This document shows positions 28,818 to 38,900 of a stretch of 55,468 nucleotides of DNA, piece after piece. Source of the DNA: a virus. The translations under genes were made by a program, and so were the position numbers. The notes under the pieces were generated by a model. That model saw nothing but the letters and a program-made list of their open reading frames with translations, had not been told where the DNA came from and made no database searches. How positions within the stretch are numbered: the first letter of the stretch is position 1; the number at the start of each line of letters is the position of its first letter. Where the stretch lies: IMG/VR virus record IMGVR_UViG_3300043449_000430, positions 1 to 55,468 of that record. One strand, given 5' to 3'.

Positions 28818-29474
28818 TTACCAATCTGCGTTGGTAGATGAAGTTACAGATGGACCATCAAAGCCCAAATAGTATGCTTCTTGCTCGGCATAAGGAATCT
28901 TCTTAAGTGCTGACTCAAGAGGATAAGGCTCAATGTCCTTCCAATCAAATGGTTCCTTGTCTGGTGCAGATGGAATAAGTGTGTAATTAGTTTCAGTTCC
29001 CTGACCATTACGCTTTAACTTCCATAGTACATTTGAGATGCTTCCTGTTTCAAGAGCATACTCACGAATTGTATTGAATGATGACTGCTTGCTGATACCC
29101 ATTGACCAGATTGCAACATATGGTGCTTCGATACCATCGTCAACTAGGACATTACAATAGAAGCGAAGACGGCCACGCCATCCAGCCTTTGGATCCTTAC
29201 GGTGCATTTCTTCAGCCCAGTCACGGCCTTCTGTGTCCATTGTGTCTACAGCCTTGCGCTTGTAGTCCTTTGGGTTTACGTGTTCCTTAACAACAAGTGC
29301 TAGGCCACGCTTTTCATTGTAGTTTGCAGAATCCTCATCGAGTTCTTCGATGAATCGAATCTTTACAGACTGACCATCTGCAAGTTTGAGCCACTTTACC
29401 TTTGGCCCGTCGTTTTCATACTTTGGCTTGTCGAGCAGGGCATTAATGTTTTTGAGTCCCTTTACTACGCTCAT
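28818..29474 (-). CDS. single-stranded DNA-binding protein, gp32-like
   Basis: 218 residues. The N-terminal part has KWLKLADGQSVKIRFIEEL and GRLRFYCNVLVDDG, like an OB-fold core of T4 gp32-type proteins. The last 50 residues are acidic and end in DGPSVTSSTNADW, the charged tail that recruits replication partners. It coats single strands near the polymerase and primase. It starts two bases above the DnaE gene. AAAGGAG precedes ATG and a promoter is seen at 29500-29529. Confidence 0.72.
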   Translation of the reverse strand: MSVVKGLKNINALLDKPKYENDGPKVKWLKLADGQSVKIRFIEELDEDSANYNEKRGLALVVKEHVNPKDYKRKAVDTMDTEGRDWAEEMHRKDPKAGWRGRLRFYCNVLVDDGIEAPYVAIWSMGISKQSSFNTIREYALETGSISNVLWKLKRNGQGTETNYTLIPSAPDKEPFDWKDIEPYPLESALKKIPYAEQEAYYLGFDGPSVTSSTNADW

Positions 29475-29497
29475 ATTATTCTCCTTTGGTTGTTATA

Positions 29498-30442
29498 TTA
29501 GTTTAGCATAAGAGATATTGATTTGTCAAACTGAAACTCCAGACCTGCAAGTTCTTCATCTGGCATATCGCCTATGTCTTTGTATTTTTTATTTAGTTCG
29601 ATAACAGAAACACGACTAGAAAGTTTTTCGACTATTCTATCTTTCATGTTTCTTCCTGCCTCATCATTATCAGCAATAACAATAATGTTATTGAAATACT
29701 TTTGAAACAATTCTATTTGTGTACTTGATACATTTGCACCAAGTGTTGCTACTGCTGGAAGTCCAACTTGATCTAATCTAATAGCATCAAATGATGACTC
29801 CACTACATATACTCTATCATATTTCTTTACACGGTGCAAGTTAAACAGTGTCTTACTTTTTGGAAGACCTGGAGTATTTTTAAAATCTTTACCCTCAATA
29901 GATCTTCCAACAAAGCCCAGTGGGATTCCGTCAGGACTATGAACTGGTACAGTAACCATGTCCTGTTTTTCTGAGTACCCTAAAGAAAACTTTATACATG
30001 AAGATTTTTCTATTTTTCTATATGTGAAATAGTTTCTTGCTCTTTCAGAAGCAACCAAGTTATTGTGCAACCTTTTGATAATTAGTTCGTCAAAAGTCTT
30101 ATACTGTTCTTCTTTTACAAGAACCCTATCAATTTCTGTGGTAAGGTTAGTTAACTTTTCCTTGCTCTTAATAAATCTAGCAGACTCAAAATATGTTCTA
30201 CCAGATGTGTGCATAACTAGTTCTAACAGGTCTGCAGATTTTTGACATGAGAAACAAAAGAACATCCCGCTATCTTTTTGAACTTCTCCTGCTGGTGTTC
30301 TGTGGTTATTATGAAATGGACAAAAGATCATGAAGTCTGCATCAAGTTCAGACTCTATTGTTATACCCGATCCTGTAAGGACTCGCTTGACTTGCTCTGC
30401 GGAATAAGTATTGGATTGGTTCCGTCTATTCCTGCTATCCAT
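29498..30442 (-). CDS. dnaG: DNA primase, DnaG-like
   Basis: 314 residues, shorter than host DnaG. The zinc finger FCPFHNNH...GMFFCFSCQ lies at residues 40-70. The Toprim core has RVYVVESSFDAIRL, AVATLGANVS and IIVIADNDEAGRNMKDR. It makes RNA primers with the DnaB helicase encoded just upstream; the C-terminal helicase-binding domain looks absent or very short. Its start overlaps the 30361-30711 gene by 82 bases. Confidence 0.92.
   Translation of the reverse strand: MDSRNRRNQSNTYSAEQVKRVLTGSGITIESELDADFMIFCPFHNNHRTPAGEVQKDSGMFFCFSCQKSADLLELVMHTSGRTYFESARFIKSKEKLTNLTTEIDRVLVKEEQYKTFDELIIKRLHNNLVASERARNYFTYRKIEKSSCIKFSLGYSEKQDMVTVPVHSPDGIPLGFVGRSIEGKDFKNTPGLPKSKTLFNLHRVKKYDRVYVVESSFDAIRLDQVGLPAVATLGANVSSTQIELFQKYFNNIIVIADNDEAGRNMKDRIVEKLSSRVSVIELNKKYKDIGDMPDEELAGLEFQFDKSISLMLN
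29500..29529 (-). promoter_or_regulatory. TTGACA/TAAACT promoter candidate for the ssb gene
   Basis: TTGACA (29524-29529), 18-bp spacer ending in TGC, TAAACT (29500-29505). It is built like the one at 21366-21394 and lies across the primase stop. Confidence 0.5.
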
Positions 30443-30711
30443 TCGCTTTTCCTTTTCCCCGTATATACTGCCTGTACTGATAATTTAAATTCAAAAAAGT
30501 TCTTTGTACTATTATACCTTATCGTGAAGTCTGGGTCAAGATCAATTCTTGGAACATACCCACTTAACTTCATTTCTGATATCAATAACCTTATATATTC
30601 TTCTCTAAGTCGTCCGATCATTGAGTCGTCATGGATTATGCCATCGATATAAAACCTTTTAATGGTCTTATGATGGTATGAATCATTAGTGCTGACACTC
30701 TTTTTTGACAT
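30361..30711 (-). CDS. phage protein of unknown function
   Basis: 116 residues, mixed fold with EEYIRLLISEMKLSGYVPRIDLDPDFTIRYN and EFKLSVQAVYTGKRKSEWIAGIDG. No family recognised. The last 82 bases overlap the primase start in another frame, an unusually long overlap. TATAAT lies five bases before the ATG, so a near-leaderless message is possible. It sits between helicase and primase, perhaps as a replication accessory. Confidence 0.7.
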   Translation of the reverse strand: MSKKSVSTNDSYHHKTIKRFYIDGIIHDDSMIGRLREEYIRLLISEMKLSGYVPRIDLDPDFTIRYNSTKNFFEFKLSVQAVYTGKRKSEWIAGIDGTNPILIPQSKSSESLQDRV

Positions 30712-30723
30712 ACCATATTATAA

Positions 30724-31944
30724 CTACTTATCTTCAAAGTCTTTATAACGATAGTATCCCTTGTCAAAGTCACACTGCACTAAGAAGTCTCCCATAAACC
30801 CATTACGGTTCTTTCTAAAAGCACACTCGATAATGTCACTATTTGTTCCACGGCCCAATGCAAGAACCCAGTCTGCATCGTAGGCAATCTGTCTAGACCA
30901 GGCTGTTTGACCCAGTGTAGGGACCGTAGACAGGTCATTAACATCATCTGGTGTAGCAGATGAGATAGCAATGATAGGGACTTCTTCACCAATAGCCATG
31001 AGTTTAAGTTCTCGTGAAAGGTTCTTCATTCGTACCGTTTCGTTATCTGACTTCTGATTAGGAGCCATCAACTGTAGGTAGTCAACGATTACAAAGTCTG
31101 GCTTGTACTGGTCAATCTTTCCACGTAGAACTGATGGGTTGATTTCTCCACCGCTATCGTTAGAAATGATATGGAACTCAGGCTTGCCTGCAAGGTTCTT
31201 TGCATGCCAATCCTTAAGCATATCAATTTCGATCTCACCATTACTAATCTTTCTGTGTGACCATCTGCCCTCACCCATAATAGTAAATATTCGATTACGG
31301 ACTTCTGTCTCACTCATTTCAAGAGAAATAACCATCGGAGACTTTCCCTGCTTCCATGCCTGAACTGCAAAGTACAGTGCAAGCCAAGACTTTCCAATTC
31401 CAGGATAAGCAAGAAATACTCCAAGTTGCCCTGGCATAATTCCAGAAGGAAGGTAATTGTCAAAACCTGGCAGACCTGTTTTAATGCCAGAGAGTCCTAG
31501 AGCCTGCTGCTTCTTAACATTCTCAAAGTATGCAATGGCAGACTCAAGATCTGTAACATCAATATCACGGATTGCAGCAGTATTTTTCTTTAACTCAGAA
31601 GTCTTTGTAATTAGTTCATTTAAGGCGCCAGTTCCATTATTATTCTGAATCTCAGATGCTGCTGATCTAATGATATCTTTTAGACTGTCTGTTAGATATT
31701 CTCCCTGAAGTTCTTCAAGATGGTGCTTGGTCGCACCAACACCCTGCACTGGTTCAAAGTCCCTGAACTTTTCAGTAATAAGTTCTGCTGGAGGAAGAAC
31801 TGAGTTGTTCTCAAAATATAGCCTAACAAAATTCCAGATGTCTCCGTGAGTTCTTAGCAAGCCGTCTACGTTTGCCTGAAGAAGAACATGGATCTGTTTA
31901 TCTTTCAAAACAGCCGTAAGTAGTTTTGCCTCTGTATTATTCAC
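30724..31944 (-). CDS. dnaB: replicative DNA helicase, DnaB-like
   Basis: 406 residues. GLPGFDNYLPSGIMPGQLGVFLAYPGIGKSW holds the Walker A region, KPDFVIVDYLQLM the Walker B, and SRELKLMAIGEEVPIIAIS the sensor region of the RecA-like DnaB motor. The N-terminal primase-binding domain is present but brief. It unwinds the fork for DnaE. It begins with GTG, overlapping the preceding stop by eight bases. Confidence 0.93.
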   Translation of the reverse strand: MNNTEAKLLTAVLKDKQIHVLLQANVDGLLRTHGDIWNFVRLYFENNSVLPPAELITEKFRDFEPVQGVGATKHHLEELQGEYLTDSLKDIIRSAASEIQNNNGTGALNELITKTSELKKNTAAIRDIDVTDLESAIAYFENVKKQQALGLSGIKTGLPGFDNYLPSGIMPGQLGVFLAYPGIGKSWLALYFAVQAWKQGKSPMVISLEMSETEVRNRIFTIMGEGRWSHRKISNGEIEIDMLKDWHAKNLAGKPEFHIISNDSGGEINPSVLRGKIDQYKPDFVIVDYLQLMAPNQKSDNETVRMKNLSRELKLMAIGEEVPIIAISSATPDDVNDLSTVPTLGQTAWSRQIAYDADWVLALGRGTNSDIIECAFRKNRNGFMGDFLVQCDFDKGYYRYKDFEDK

Positions 31945-32245
31945 TTAGCCACTCCTTTGCCATTCGTCTACGCTCTGCTCTCTCTGAATCATCTTTAAGT
32001 TTGTCTTTTTGTGCCTGCAATATTTTTTCTGCATTGTATGCAAAATAATTCCACGAAGGGTTTTCTGCAACTGAAAAGTAATACTCAAGTATATCGTAAC
32101 ATCCTGGCAATGTGTATGACTCAACAAGAGCATCAGATGCCCACTGCTCTACATTAAGATTTAGGGATGGCTTTGATTCGTACCTTACGGTATGATACTT
32201 GCTGTATCTTGAAAGCAAAGCCATACGGTCTTTGCGTTCTGCCAT
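31937..32245 (-). CDS. protein of unknown function, possible helicase accessory
   Basis: 102 residues. A Tyr-rich centre (CYDILEYYFSVAENPSWNYFAYNAEKILQ) is followed by a charged coiled-coil end (KDKLKDDSERAERRRMAKEWLSE). No ATPase or zinc motif is seen. The immediate overlap with DnaB raises the possibility of a loader-like or accessory role, but this is from position only. The ATG overlaps the preceding stop. Confidence 0.65.
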   Translation of the reverse strand: MAERKDRMALLSRYSKYHTVRYESKPSLNLNVEQWASDALVESYTLPGCYDILEYYFSVAENPSWNYFAYNAEKILQAQKDKLKDDSERAERRRMAKEWLSE

Positions 32246-32505
32246 TACTTCTCTTCAGCCTCGCTTTGGGCTTCTAGAATCTTTGCGGTGAGTTTGTCTT
32301 CAACAAACTTGTAGACTCTTTCAAAAGCCTGATCTGCAGTTTCTCCATTGCGCCTTGAGTCAACAATTCCGAGATCGAGTCTTAGTGATTGAAAGTTTCC
32401 TAGGTTAAGTGTGTATCCAAGTGTAACAGATACCTTTGTGTCTTCGTTTTCCATTTTATACCCTTCGTTAAATAGATTCATTCCAGATTGGAATAAATCG
32501 CCCAT
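32245..32505 (-). CDS. conserved phage protein of unknown function
   Basis: 86 residues from the ATG at 32505, chosen because AGGAGAACAG lies just upstream; an earlier ATG overlaps the -10 of the promoter. VSVTLGYTLNLGNFQSLRLDLGIVDS and AFERVYKFVEDKLTAK resemble a conserved actinophage protein found near helicase genes. No known function. It has a perfect promoter at 32526-32554. Confidence 0.72.
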   Translation of the reverse strand: MGDLFQSGMNLFNEGYKMENEDTKVSVTLGYTLNLGNFQSLRLDLGIVDSRRNGETADQAFERVYKFVEDKLTAKILEAQSEAEEK

Positions 32506-33010
32506 CTTCTGTTCTCCTATATGTAAGTATACCATCGCCCATTCTTCGTGTCAACTCTTGTTTGCTGGGCGTAATATCATTAGTAATTAACTTATCTTTT
32601 CTTGGTCTACCAATATGGTATGAAGCAAGTATATCACGAATCTCTCTAACTTGCGATTCAGAATAGTATGACCTTACCTGAAATCCTCTAGCCCCGCCTT
32701 TTTGAGATCCAGTTGGGAATGGAATCACCCCACGCTTCATTAAGTCTGGCAAATATTTTTTGTGACGATTAACTAATTCAGCAGTCTGGCCAACTGTGTA
32801 TGCTCGTTCTCTTTTGTTTTTAAAATCACTAATTAAACAACTCTCAATCTGATCCTTTATAATATTATAAACAGACATTATTCCGTTAGAGTGGTTATAG
32901 TGATGTATTCTAACAAGATCCCCATTAAGAAACCAAACCTTTTTGTTACCTGGTATTACAGGTGACTCATTGTATTTTTCGCTCTCGATTGTTCCCTTTT
33001 TAGCAACCAT
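32468..33010 (-). CDS. MerR-like DNA-binding regulator
   Basis: 180 residues. Residues 70-135 contain a winged-helix MerR-like region: AYTVGQTAELVNRHKKYLPDLMKRGVIPFP, then GFQVRSYYSESQVREIRDIL. The N-terminal 65 residues are a separate domain without clear family. It may regulate early replication genes. The ribosome-binding site is GGAGGGACG. The last codons encode a full promoter for the next gene and overlap it by 38 bases. Confidence 0.75.
   Translation of the reverse strand: MVAKKGTIESEKYNESPVIPGNKKVWFLNGDLVRIHHYNHSNGIMSVYNIIKDQIESCLISDFKNKRERAYTVGQTAELVNRHKKYLPDLMKRGVIPFPTGSQKGGARGFQVRSYYSESQVREIRDILASYHIGRPRKDKLITNDITPSKQELTRRMGDGILTYRRTEDGRFIPIWNESI
32526..32554 (-). promoter_or_regulatory. 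perfect consensus promoter for the replication operon
   Basis: TTGACA (32549-32554), 17-bp spacer ending in TGG, TATACT (32526-32531). It lies entirely inside the 3' end of the MerR-like gene, ahead of the genes leading to DnaB. Confidence 0.88.
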
Positions 33011-33147
33011 CGTCCCTCCAAGGTGTGGCTAGGTGGATGAAAGAATACTCTAAATCCACAACTCATACAATAAACTTCTAAATGGTTAATCTCAGTATAC
33101 TGTCTATCTACGAACATTCTACCTTTGCATTTTTTACAAGACATCAT
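32956..33147 (-). CDS. zinc-ribbon protein
   Basis: 63 residues. MSCKKCKGRMFVDRQ...VYCMSCGFRVFF gives two C-x2-C pairs, a classic zinc ribbon. A basic tail (LLKREQSRAKN) follows. Such proteins bind nucleic acid or partner proteins. It links the tail module to the MerR-like gene, and overlaps both. Start ATGATG follows the minor tail stop. Confidence 0.75.
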   Translation of the reverse strand: MMSCKKCKGRMFVDRQYTEINHLEVYCMSCGFRVFFHPPSHTLEGRWLLKREQSRAKNTMSHL

Positions 33148-33590
33148 TAGTTAGGTATTCCAACTATGATCAGGTTAATACCAATACTTGTATCTCCACC
33201 AGCGTTGAACTTTACGGTTCCCTCTACTTGAGAAGTTGATATGCTATTAATTGTTACAGTTACATCTTTTCCAGCATCTGTGCTTCCAATGTTAATTGGT
33301 GTTGCAGTAACCACTGGGGCAAACTTAAAGTCTGTTCCAAATGGATAAGAAAAAGTTTTAGATGACCCTGCAGTCTGTGTTGTGCTTGTTGTCACCTGAA
33401 CATACCCACCGATTATACGGGCTTCTGAGGCTTTTACGCTTTGCTTTCCAGATGTCGGCGTATCGACTGTCACATATTTGTATGTTGACGGAGATATCTG
33501 GGTAGACAAATCATTAATAGCCTTAACAATCTGATAGATATAAGTTACGTCTAGCGGTTGCCCTCTTTCGGGCACAGGTAAAATAGCCAT
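33147..33590 (-). CDS. tail-associated protein, probable minor tail or fibre
   Basis: 147 residues. PPVTATPIN-type beta strands and repeated TVTINSISTSQVEGTVKFNAGG look like a beta-rich, fibre-tip domain found in minor tail proteins of actinophages. The first 35 residues are helical (YIYQIVKAINDLSTQI), a likely trimer stalk. No enzyme motif. The place after the other minor tail genes supports this. The exact function is unknown. Confidence 0.6.
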   Translation of the reverse strand: MAILPVPERGQPLDVTYIYQIVKAINDLSTQISPSTYKYVTVDTPTSGKQSVKASEARIIGGYVQVTTSTTQTAGSSKTFSYPFGTDFKFAPVVTATPINIGSTDAGKDVTVTINSISTSQVEGTVKFNAGGDTSIGINLIIVGIPN

Positions 33591-33597
33591 AATACAA

Positions 33598-34029
33598 TTA
33601 TACCAGAGACCTGACTTCAGAATCGTAAACCTGTAGAGAGGTGTTAACTACTGGATTTATTGATGCTAACTGGACTAAGACTCTAACGGAAGATGTCCCA
33701 GTTTTTAAAAATGAATAACTGGTACCAGTAGCAATACCAACATTTGAATACGCCCCACCATCAAATGAAGCAAAGACGTCATACATTTCTTGCGTAGAAG
33801 TTCTTGATCCTTTAGACCAGTTTACAAGAATTGTGTTGCCAACAACATTTAAATCACCTGGCAAAACCTGAACTGCTTCTGAGTCAACCAAAAATATTTG
33901 TGACCAGGCAGACTTTCTATTCTTATCTTCTGATACCAGTCTAAACCTTGCGACTCTACCATTTTCTGATGTTACCTTTCCGAGCAACTCTTTCTTAACA
34001 ATAATATTTTTTATTCCTGCGTCAGCCAT
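33598..34029 (-). CDS. tail protein with fibronectin-like beta domain
   Basis: 143 residues. VNWSKGSRTSTQEMYDVFASFDGGAYSNVGIATGTSYSFLKTGTSSVRVLVQLAS has the strand pattern of a fibronectin type III-like domain common in phage tails. Coupled to the next gene by ATGA. A role in host or surface binding is likely from setting, not proven. Confidence 0.6.
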   Translation of the reverse strand: MADAGIKNIIVKKELLGKVTSENGRVARFRLVSEDKNRKSAWSQIFLVDSEAVQVLPGDLNVVGNTILVNWSKGSRTSTQEMYDVFASFDGGAYSNVGIATGTSYSFLKTGTSSVRVLVQLASINPVVNTSLQVYDSEVRSLV

Positions 34030-35396
34030 TAGACCACATCCAAACCAAATCTAAACTCAATATAGTTTGTCGTATTTGCTGATTTAATAATTGTCTTTGC
34101 TTCTGGTGTCTTAATAACTGAGTAACCAGTTAGTCCGTATACTGAGTTATTGGATGTAACATTTTCAAGTCTAAAACCATCTAGACAAACATAGAAATCT
34201 GATGTTGGGGTTGTGCTACCATCTTTAATAACAGATGCATATATTCTTGCGTTATTTACTTCTGCCCAGGAAAAATCGGAACTCTTCTGTAATTCTTGAA
34301 GTTGTTTAGATACAACAAAATATCTATTAGTTGCAAAGTCATTGTCAGAGTCGTCCACCACTGCTTCAAACAATGCCCACTTACCACTTTTAAAGGTTCC
34401 AGTTGAGGAAAACTCTACAATAATTCTAACAGATTTTGGAAGTGTGCTTGCTGCACCAACCTTATTAACTACAGAGAATGCAAGTCTTAGTTCGTCTGTT
34501 GGAGAATTTTTGCTAAAGTCAACAGATGTATTGGTTAACTGGATGAAGTTTGATCCTGCTTCTGCTATTAGGTTCCCACTACTATTTACTGTAATGTTTG
34601 CGTTATTACCAACAATTGCAAAAATATTATTTAAGAACCTACATCTTTCATATCTGCTAACTCTATTTGAGTTTGTAAATATTTTATTATCTGCATTTGT
34701 TTGAAATACTGGATAAACCTGGTTAATAATATTTGTATCAACATCATTAATTAAGTAGCCAGAAGATGCGAATGTTCCTGTTACAGTCGAAGAAGATGTA
34801 ATAGTAAAAGATGTAGCAGATGGTACAGTGGCTATAGCAACATCAGACAAGTTAAAGACTGTCGGAGTTATACCAGAAATAGATATCCTAGTTCCAGATG
34901 TAAGTCCATGTTCTGCATCTGTAGTGTATGTTAAGACAGATCCAGAGGGTGTTCCTGCTGCTGATGTAGCATTTACTATTTTTACAACACGATCATCTAG
35001 TGGCTCATAAATTGATGGAATTTCTGTGCCCTGTGAAGAGTACTTCCATTGCTCTGATTCAGAAAATGAATATACAGTTTTGCTGTCAAAAGAACCTGCT
35101 GCAGGGTTTGATGCTGCAGAAAATATTCCAACTTCTGTAATCTCGTATCTTTCCTGAGTTGGAAGTTCTGCAGTAAGGACTACTTTTGAAACTCCATCTT
35201 CTTCTACAAAACCACGGGAAATGACTGGCACACGAAACATTTCAAAGTCAAGCGATGACTTGCTAGAGTAGTCTTCTAGGATTCCATCTGAGACAATAGG
35301 CTTTGGTCCACAACCAATTGCTATGTGTGATGCATATGATGGTGTTTGCCCAACAAGATACTTTGCTAAAATATTCTTACCTATATTAGTTATCAT
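34029..35396 (-). CDS. minor tail protein
   Basis: 455 residues. MITNIGKNILAKYLVGQTPSYASHIAIGCGPKP at the start is typical of actinophage minor tail proteins. The following part is beta-rich with several Gly/Ser/Thr regions (SGTRISISGITPTVFNLSD). A final domain ends in YGLTGYSVIKTPEAKTI. It is probably part of the baseplate or tail tip. It overlaps its neighbours by single bases. Confidence 0.72.
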   Translation of the reverse strand: MITNIGKNILAKYLVGQTPSYASHIAIGCGPKPIVSDGILEDYSSKSSLDFEMFRVPVISRGFVEEDGVSKVVLTAELPTQERYEITEVGIFSAASNPAAGSFDSKTVYSFSESEQWKYSSQGTEIPSIYEPLDDRVVKIVNATSAAGTPSGSVLTYTTDAEHGLTSGTRISISGITPTVFNLSDVAIATVPSATSFTITSSSTVTGTFASSGYLINDVDTNIINQVYPVFQTNADNKIFTNSNRVSRYERCRFLNNIFAIVGNNANITVNSSGNLIAEAGSNFIQLTNTSVDFSKNSPTDELRLAFSVVNKVGAASTLPKSVRIIVEFSSTGTFKSGKWALFEAVVDDSDNDFATNRYFVVSKQLQELQKSSDFSWAEVNNARIYASVIKDGSTTPTSDFYVCLDGFRLENVTSNNSVYGLTGYSVIKTPEAKTIIKSANTTNYIEFRFGLDVV

Positions 35397-35941
35397 TAAC
35401 TTCCTCCATTGTATATTGTATCATCAAAGGTTGATCCACTTGTCAGTATTTGAACCTCAGCCTGCTCTCCATCTTTAAGGTTAACTAGGTTAATTACTAG
35501 GTCTCCTGTTATTGGGTCTATGTATATTGACTTACAGTTTGGCACCTTGGTCCACTTAGTCTTGTCTGGCTCCCCGACCTTTTCTACGAGGTCGTATCCA
35601 TTACCACATTCTGGCAAGTGGTCTAGAACAGAAAGAGAAAGAGACTTAAAATACGAGTCTGAAGACTGAAGTCTTAAGATATTGTTTGGATTGTACTGCA
35701 AGTAAAGGTCTGTCAAGTTTTTTATTGGACTGTACAATATTTTTTGACCATTAACAAGGTCATGTCTTGAAATTGTTGCAAGTTCTTGCCCACCTATATC
35801 TTCAAAGATTAAGTCTGTCATTATATCAATAGACATAACCTCATCATCTCTTATAATAAGATCAGGTGTAGCAATCTTTACGGCACTACTATCCACTACT
35901 GTTTTTGGATCTGGAAGATTTGGTGTTGCGCTTGTTGTCAT
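35396..35941 (-). CDS. tail protein of unknown role
   Basis: 181 residues. DVMSID-like acidic start, then a beta-rich core (SIYIDPITGDLVINLVNLKDGEQAEVQIL). The two Cys (ECGNGYDLV and NCKSIYID) may be structural. Located between the large tip protein and the minor tail protein, and overlapping both, it is probably a component of the tail tip. No family recognised. Confidence 0.65.
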   Translation of the reverse strand: MTTSATPNLPDPKTVVDSSAVKIATPDLIIRDDEVMSIDIMTDLIFEDIGGQELATISRHDLVNGQKILYSPIKNLTDLYLQYNPNNILRLQSSDSYFKSLSLSVLDHLPECGNGYDLVEKVGEPDKTKWTKVPNCKSIYIDPITGDLVINLVNLKDGEQAEVQILTSGSTFDDTIYNGGS

Positions 35942-38900
35942 TAAACTACCTCACTTAGGAATACTGTCATTTCTGGCCCATCAGAACTCTTTGAATACTC
36001 TATATTATATATCACAAATCTACTTGAAGAAGAAGGAGATGCCATGCTTAGACCGTTTTCCTCATAGTCCACCGTAACTATATCTCCCAACTGAAGCGTT
36101 GGGATTGCAAAGATCTTAATACCTATAGACTTTCTTGGCTTTGTAATCTTTTCAACAAGCCACTTCATCAAACTATTTGCTTCATCATAAGACTGGATGT
36201 ATAGAGCGCTTATAGAAAAATCTTTTTTGCCGTAAGTCATTCTACTTAGTTTAATGTCTTGATAGTCCTGCTTAAACTTATATGGATTTGAAACTAGTTT
36301 ATCGGCAACAAACTCTGGATTTGAAGTTAAACTATTTTTGTTAAAGTATTCATCAAGTGTCAGTCTATTGTCAGACTGCTGAGTGAATGTCACACCCTGA
36401 ACTCTTAGATAGTTGCCTGTTGTCTCATCTAAACTGATTGCTGTATCCGTTGCGTTAAAGATCATAAACTCTGCCCCGTAAGATCCAGCCCTGAATCCTG
36501 AAACAACATATCCTTTAATCTTATTGAACGTTGGTGATATTTTTGCAGTCAATGCTGGAAACGCCTTATCATACTTGAAGTTAAATGTCGCTGCTTCTCT
36601 CATTATTGATCCAAACTCTTCAAAGAATATATTGTACTTAGGTGCTTCTGATGTTCCGATTCCAGATAGGTATGTGTTTTGGATTAGACCGCTCAGGGCA
36701 TACTTTCTAAAAGACTCATTTGCATCAACATCGGAATCTCCAAATGCTGAGTTAACTGGGGCACCTAAAGAGAAAGTTGTATTTTGAGAATAGTTATTGC
36801 AAAGAGCATATACATTTTCAAACATAACTCTTGAAGACCCTCTTGAGAATAGTGCAATCCCAGAGTAAACTGGTAGAGGATCTGTATCGTCCACTGTCTT
36901 AATTATTTTCCCGTTTAGATACAAATAGAATCTTCTTACTTTTCCTATGTCTTGGTACTCAACTGCAAGATCGTAAACCGTAGGATTTTCCTCAGCCACA
37001 ATTCTTGCCTGCCCAGTGAACTTGCCATCATCTACAGTTATTTCTCCAAGACCCTCCCATAACTTTACTGGGACTGCTTTTCCGTTATCAGACTTTACCT
37101 TATAAAAGAAAACATTGCTTACACTTTCTCTCTCTTCCTTTGAAAGATTTCCTATCCCAAGGGCTGCAATCTCAAAGTAGTATCCGACATTTGTTGATGA
37201 ATTTAGCATAAAAGCAAGTCCACCAGAACCACCAGAGATATTAATATTCTTGTCTGGAGTGTTTCCATTGACAACATAGTATGTTGCAGATCCATTAGAT
37301 GTCTGTCCTCTATCAGAACTATTCTCTATCTTTCCAACAATTCTCATTCTTGTTCCAAAATGCTTATACTTATTGTCTTCTAGTGATTTATGAACATATG
37401 AAATAAAGTTTCGTGGCTTTTCTTTTGTAGTAAAGTTTGGTCCAGTAACTGAAAGGGCGGAAGACTGAAGGGTTCCACTCTGAACTGCTGTTGCTGTACT
37501 GATTTCTCCTAAGAATGAAGTCGACATAAAGTTTTTAATAATTCCACTTCTTGAAGATGTTCTTGAAAGAGCATCTGAAGATATTCCAGAGTCAGTTAAC
37601 TTTCCAGCAGACGCCACAGTTGTTGATGGAGTAGTTAAGTCTTTTTGGAATAAGTATTCTGATGACATATAACAACCCTTTACGTTATCATCTGCCTTCC
37701 AGTAATCTGCTATCCCAGCACTATGAGCGACCACCTTTGTGCCAAACTGACCACGACCATGTTTTTGAACATCTCCATTTTGTAGTTTTACGACACCATC
37801 TTTTTCAAAATACTTTGGCTCGGAATAAATTCTGACAAGGCCAGTAGGATATATTTTTCCATTAAATGGAAGTTTTGCAAAATAGTTTTGATAGTCTTCT
37901 GTAGATGTTATCCAGACATTTCCAAACCCAGACACATTGTATTGAACAGCGTCATACTTTATAATCTCTCCCTGTGAATAAAAATATCCATTGTATCTAG
38001 TGATCCAATATGCTGCTTCTCCAAGACTAAATGTATTATTTATTACGATATTATTTTTTACAATGGGTACGTCTGCTGTAAGATCTGAGTTAAGCGGAAT
38101 AGCGCTAAGGACATAAGCAGACTGGGTAGCCACCTCATTATTAATAGACTTTGTGTTTTGGGTTCCAGAAACTTCCCACAGCAGTGCTGGCTTGTATGTA
38201 TAGAATCTTTCATTATCTACAAGGCTTGCCTGTCTAAGCGATCCGATAGACCTTTGAATGTATCTGCTGGTATAGTTGATTGTTCCATCATTGTATGCCG
38301 AATTTTCTTGGGTTGATACAGAGATTATGTTTGCCAATTTTGGTTTATTTGTCTTGTTACGAATTTCAGACTCTTCAATAAAGTCTTTAGTTCCTTTTAG
38401 GGCAAAGGTGGTTGGTCTTTCTGCTACTGTTGGCATTATATAATTTTTGCTCATCATAACAAAGTTATTGTATTCATCAAAGAACATCGCTGTCTGTGTT
38501 GATACTGCTAAATCTTCAAGAACCTGAGCAACGCTAGTTTCTGGAGAAACAAAAAAATATGGGATAACTATTTCTTTTTCGTTTGCTACTCTTTTAAAAG
38601 TATAGTTAGAAAATCCAATATGGTCTAGCAATAAAGAAACTGCAGAACTAACCGACACCTCTGTCATTAATATTTCTGGAGCGGTTATAGACTCAAGATA
38701 CCAATATAGATCTCTAAGATTTATGGCCACACGCTTTGTCATTAGGTCTTGCTTTGGAAATGCATCAGAGTATAGAGTTTTTATTGGGACATAGTAATCC
38801 CAGCCATCGACATCGACAACCACTTCGTAAAACTTAAACTGCACATGTCTGGAAATATATTTAGAAATAATGCTGTCTTTATTATTATCATTAAATGCAT

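Noticed and set aside
31430-31462. TTGACA string inside dnaB
   Set aside because: No matching -10 at 16-18 bases and no gene start follows.
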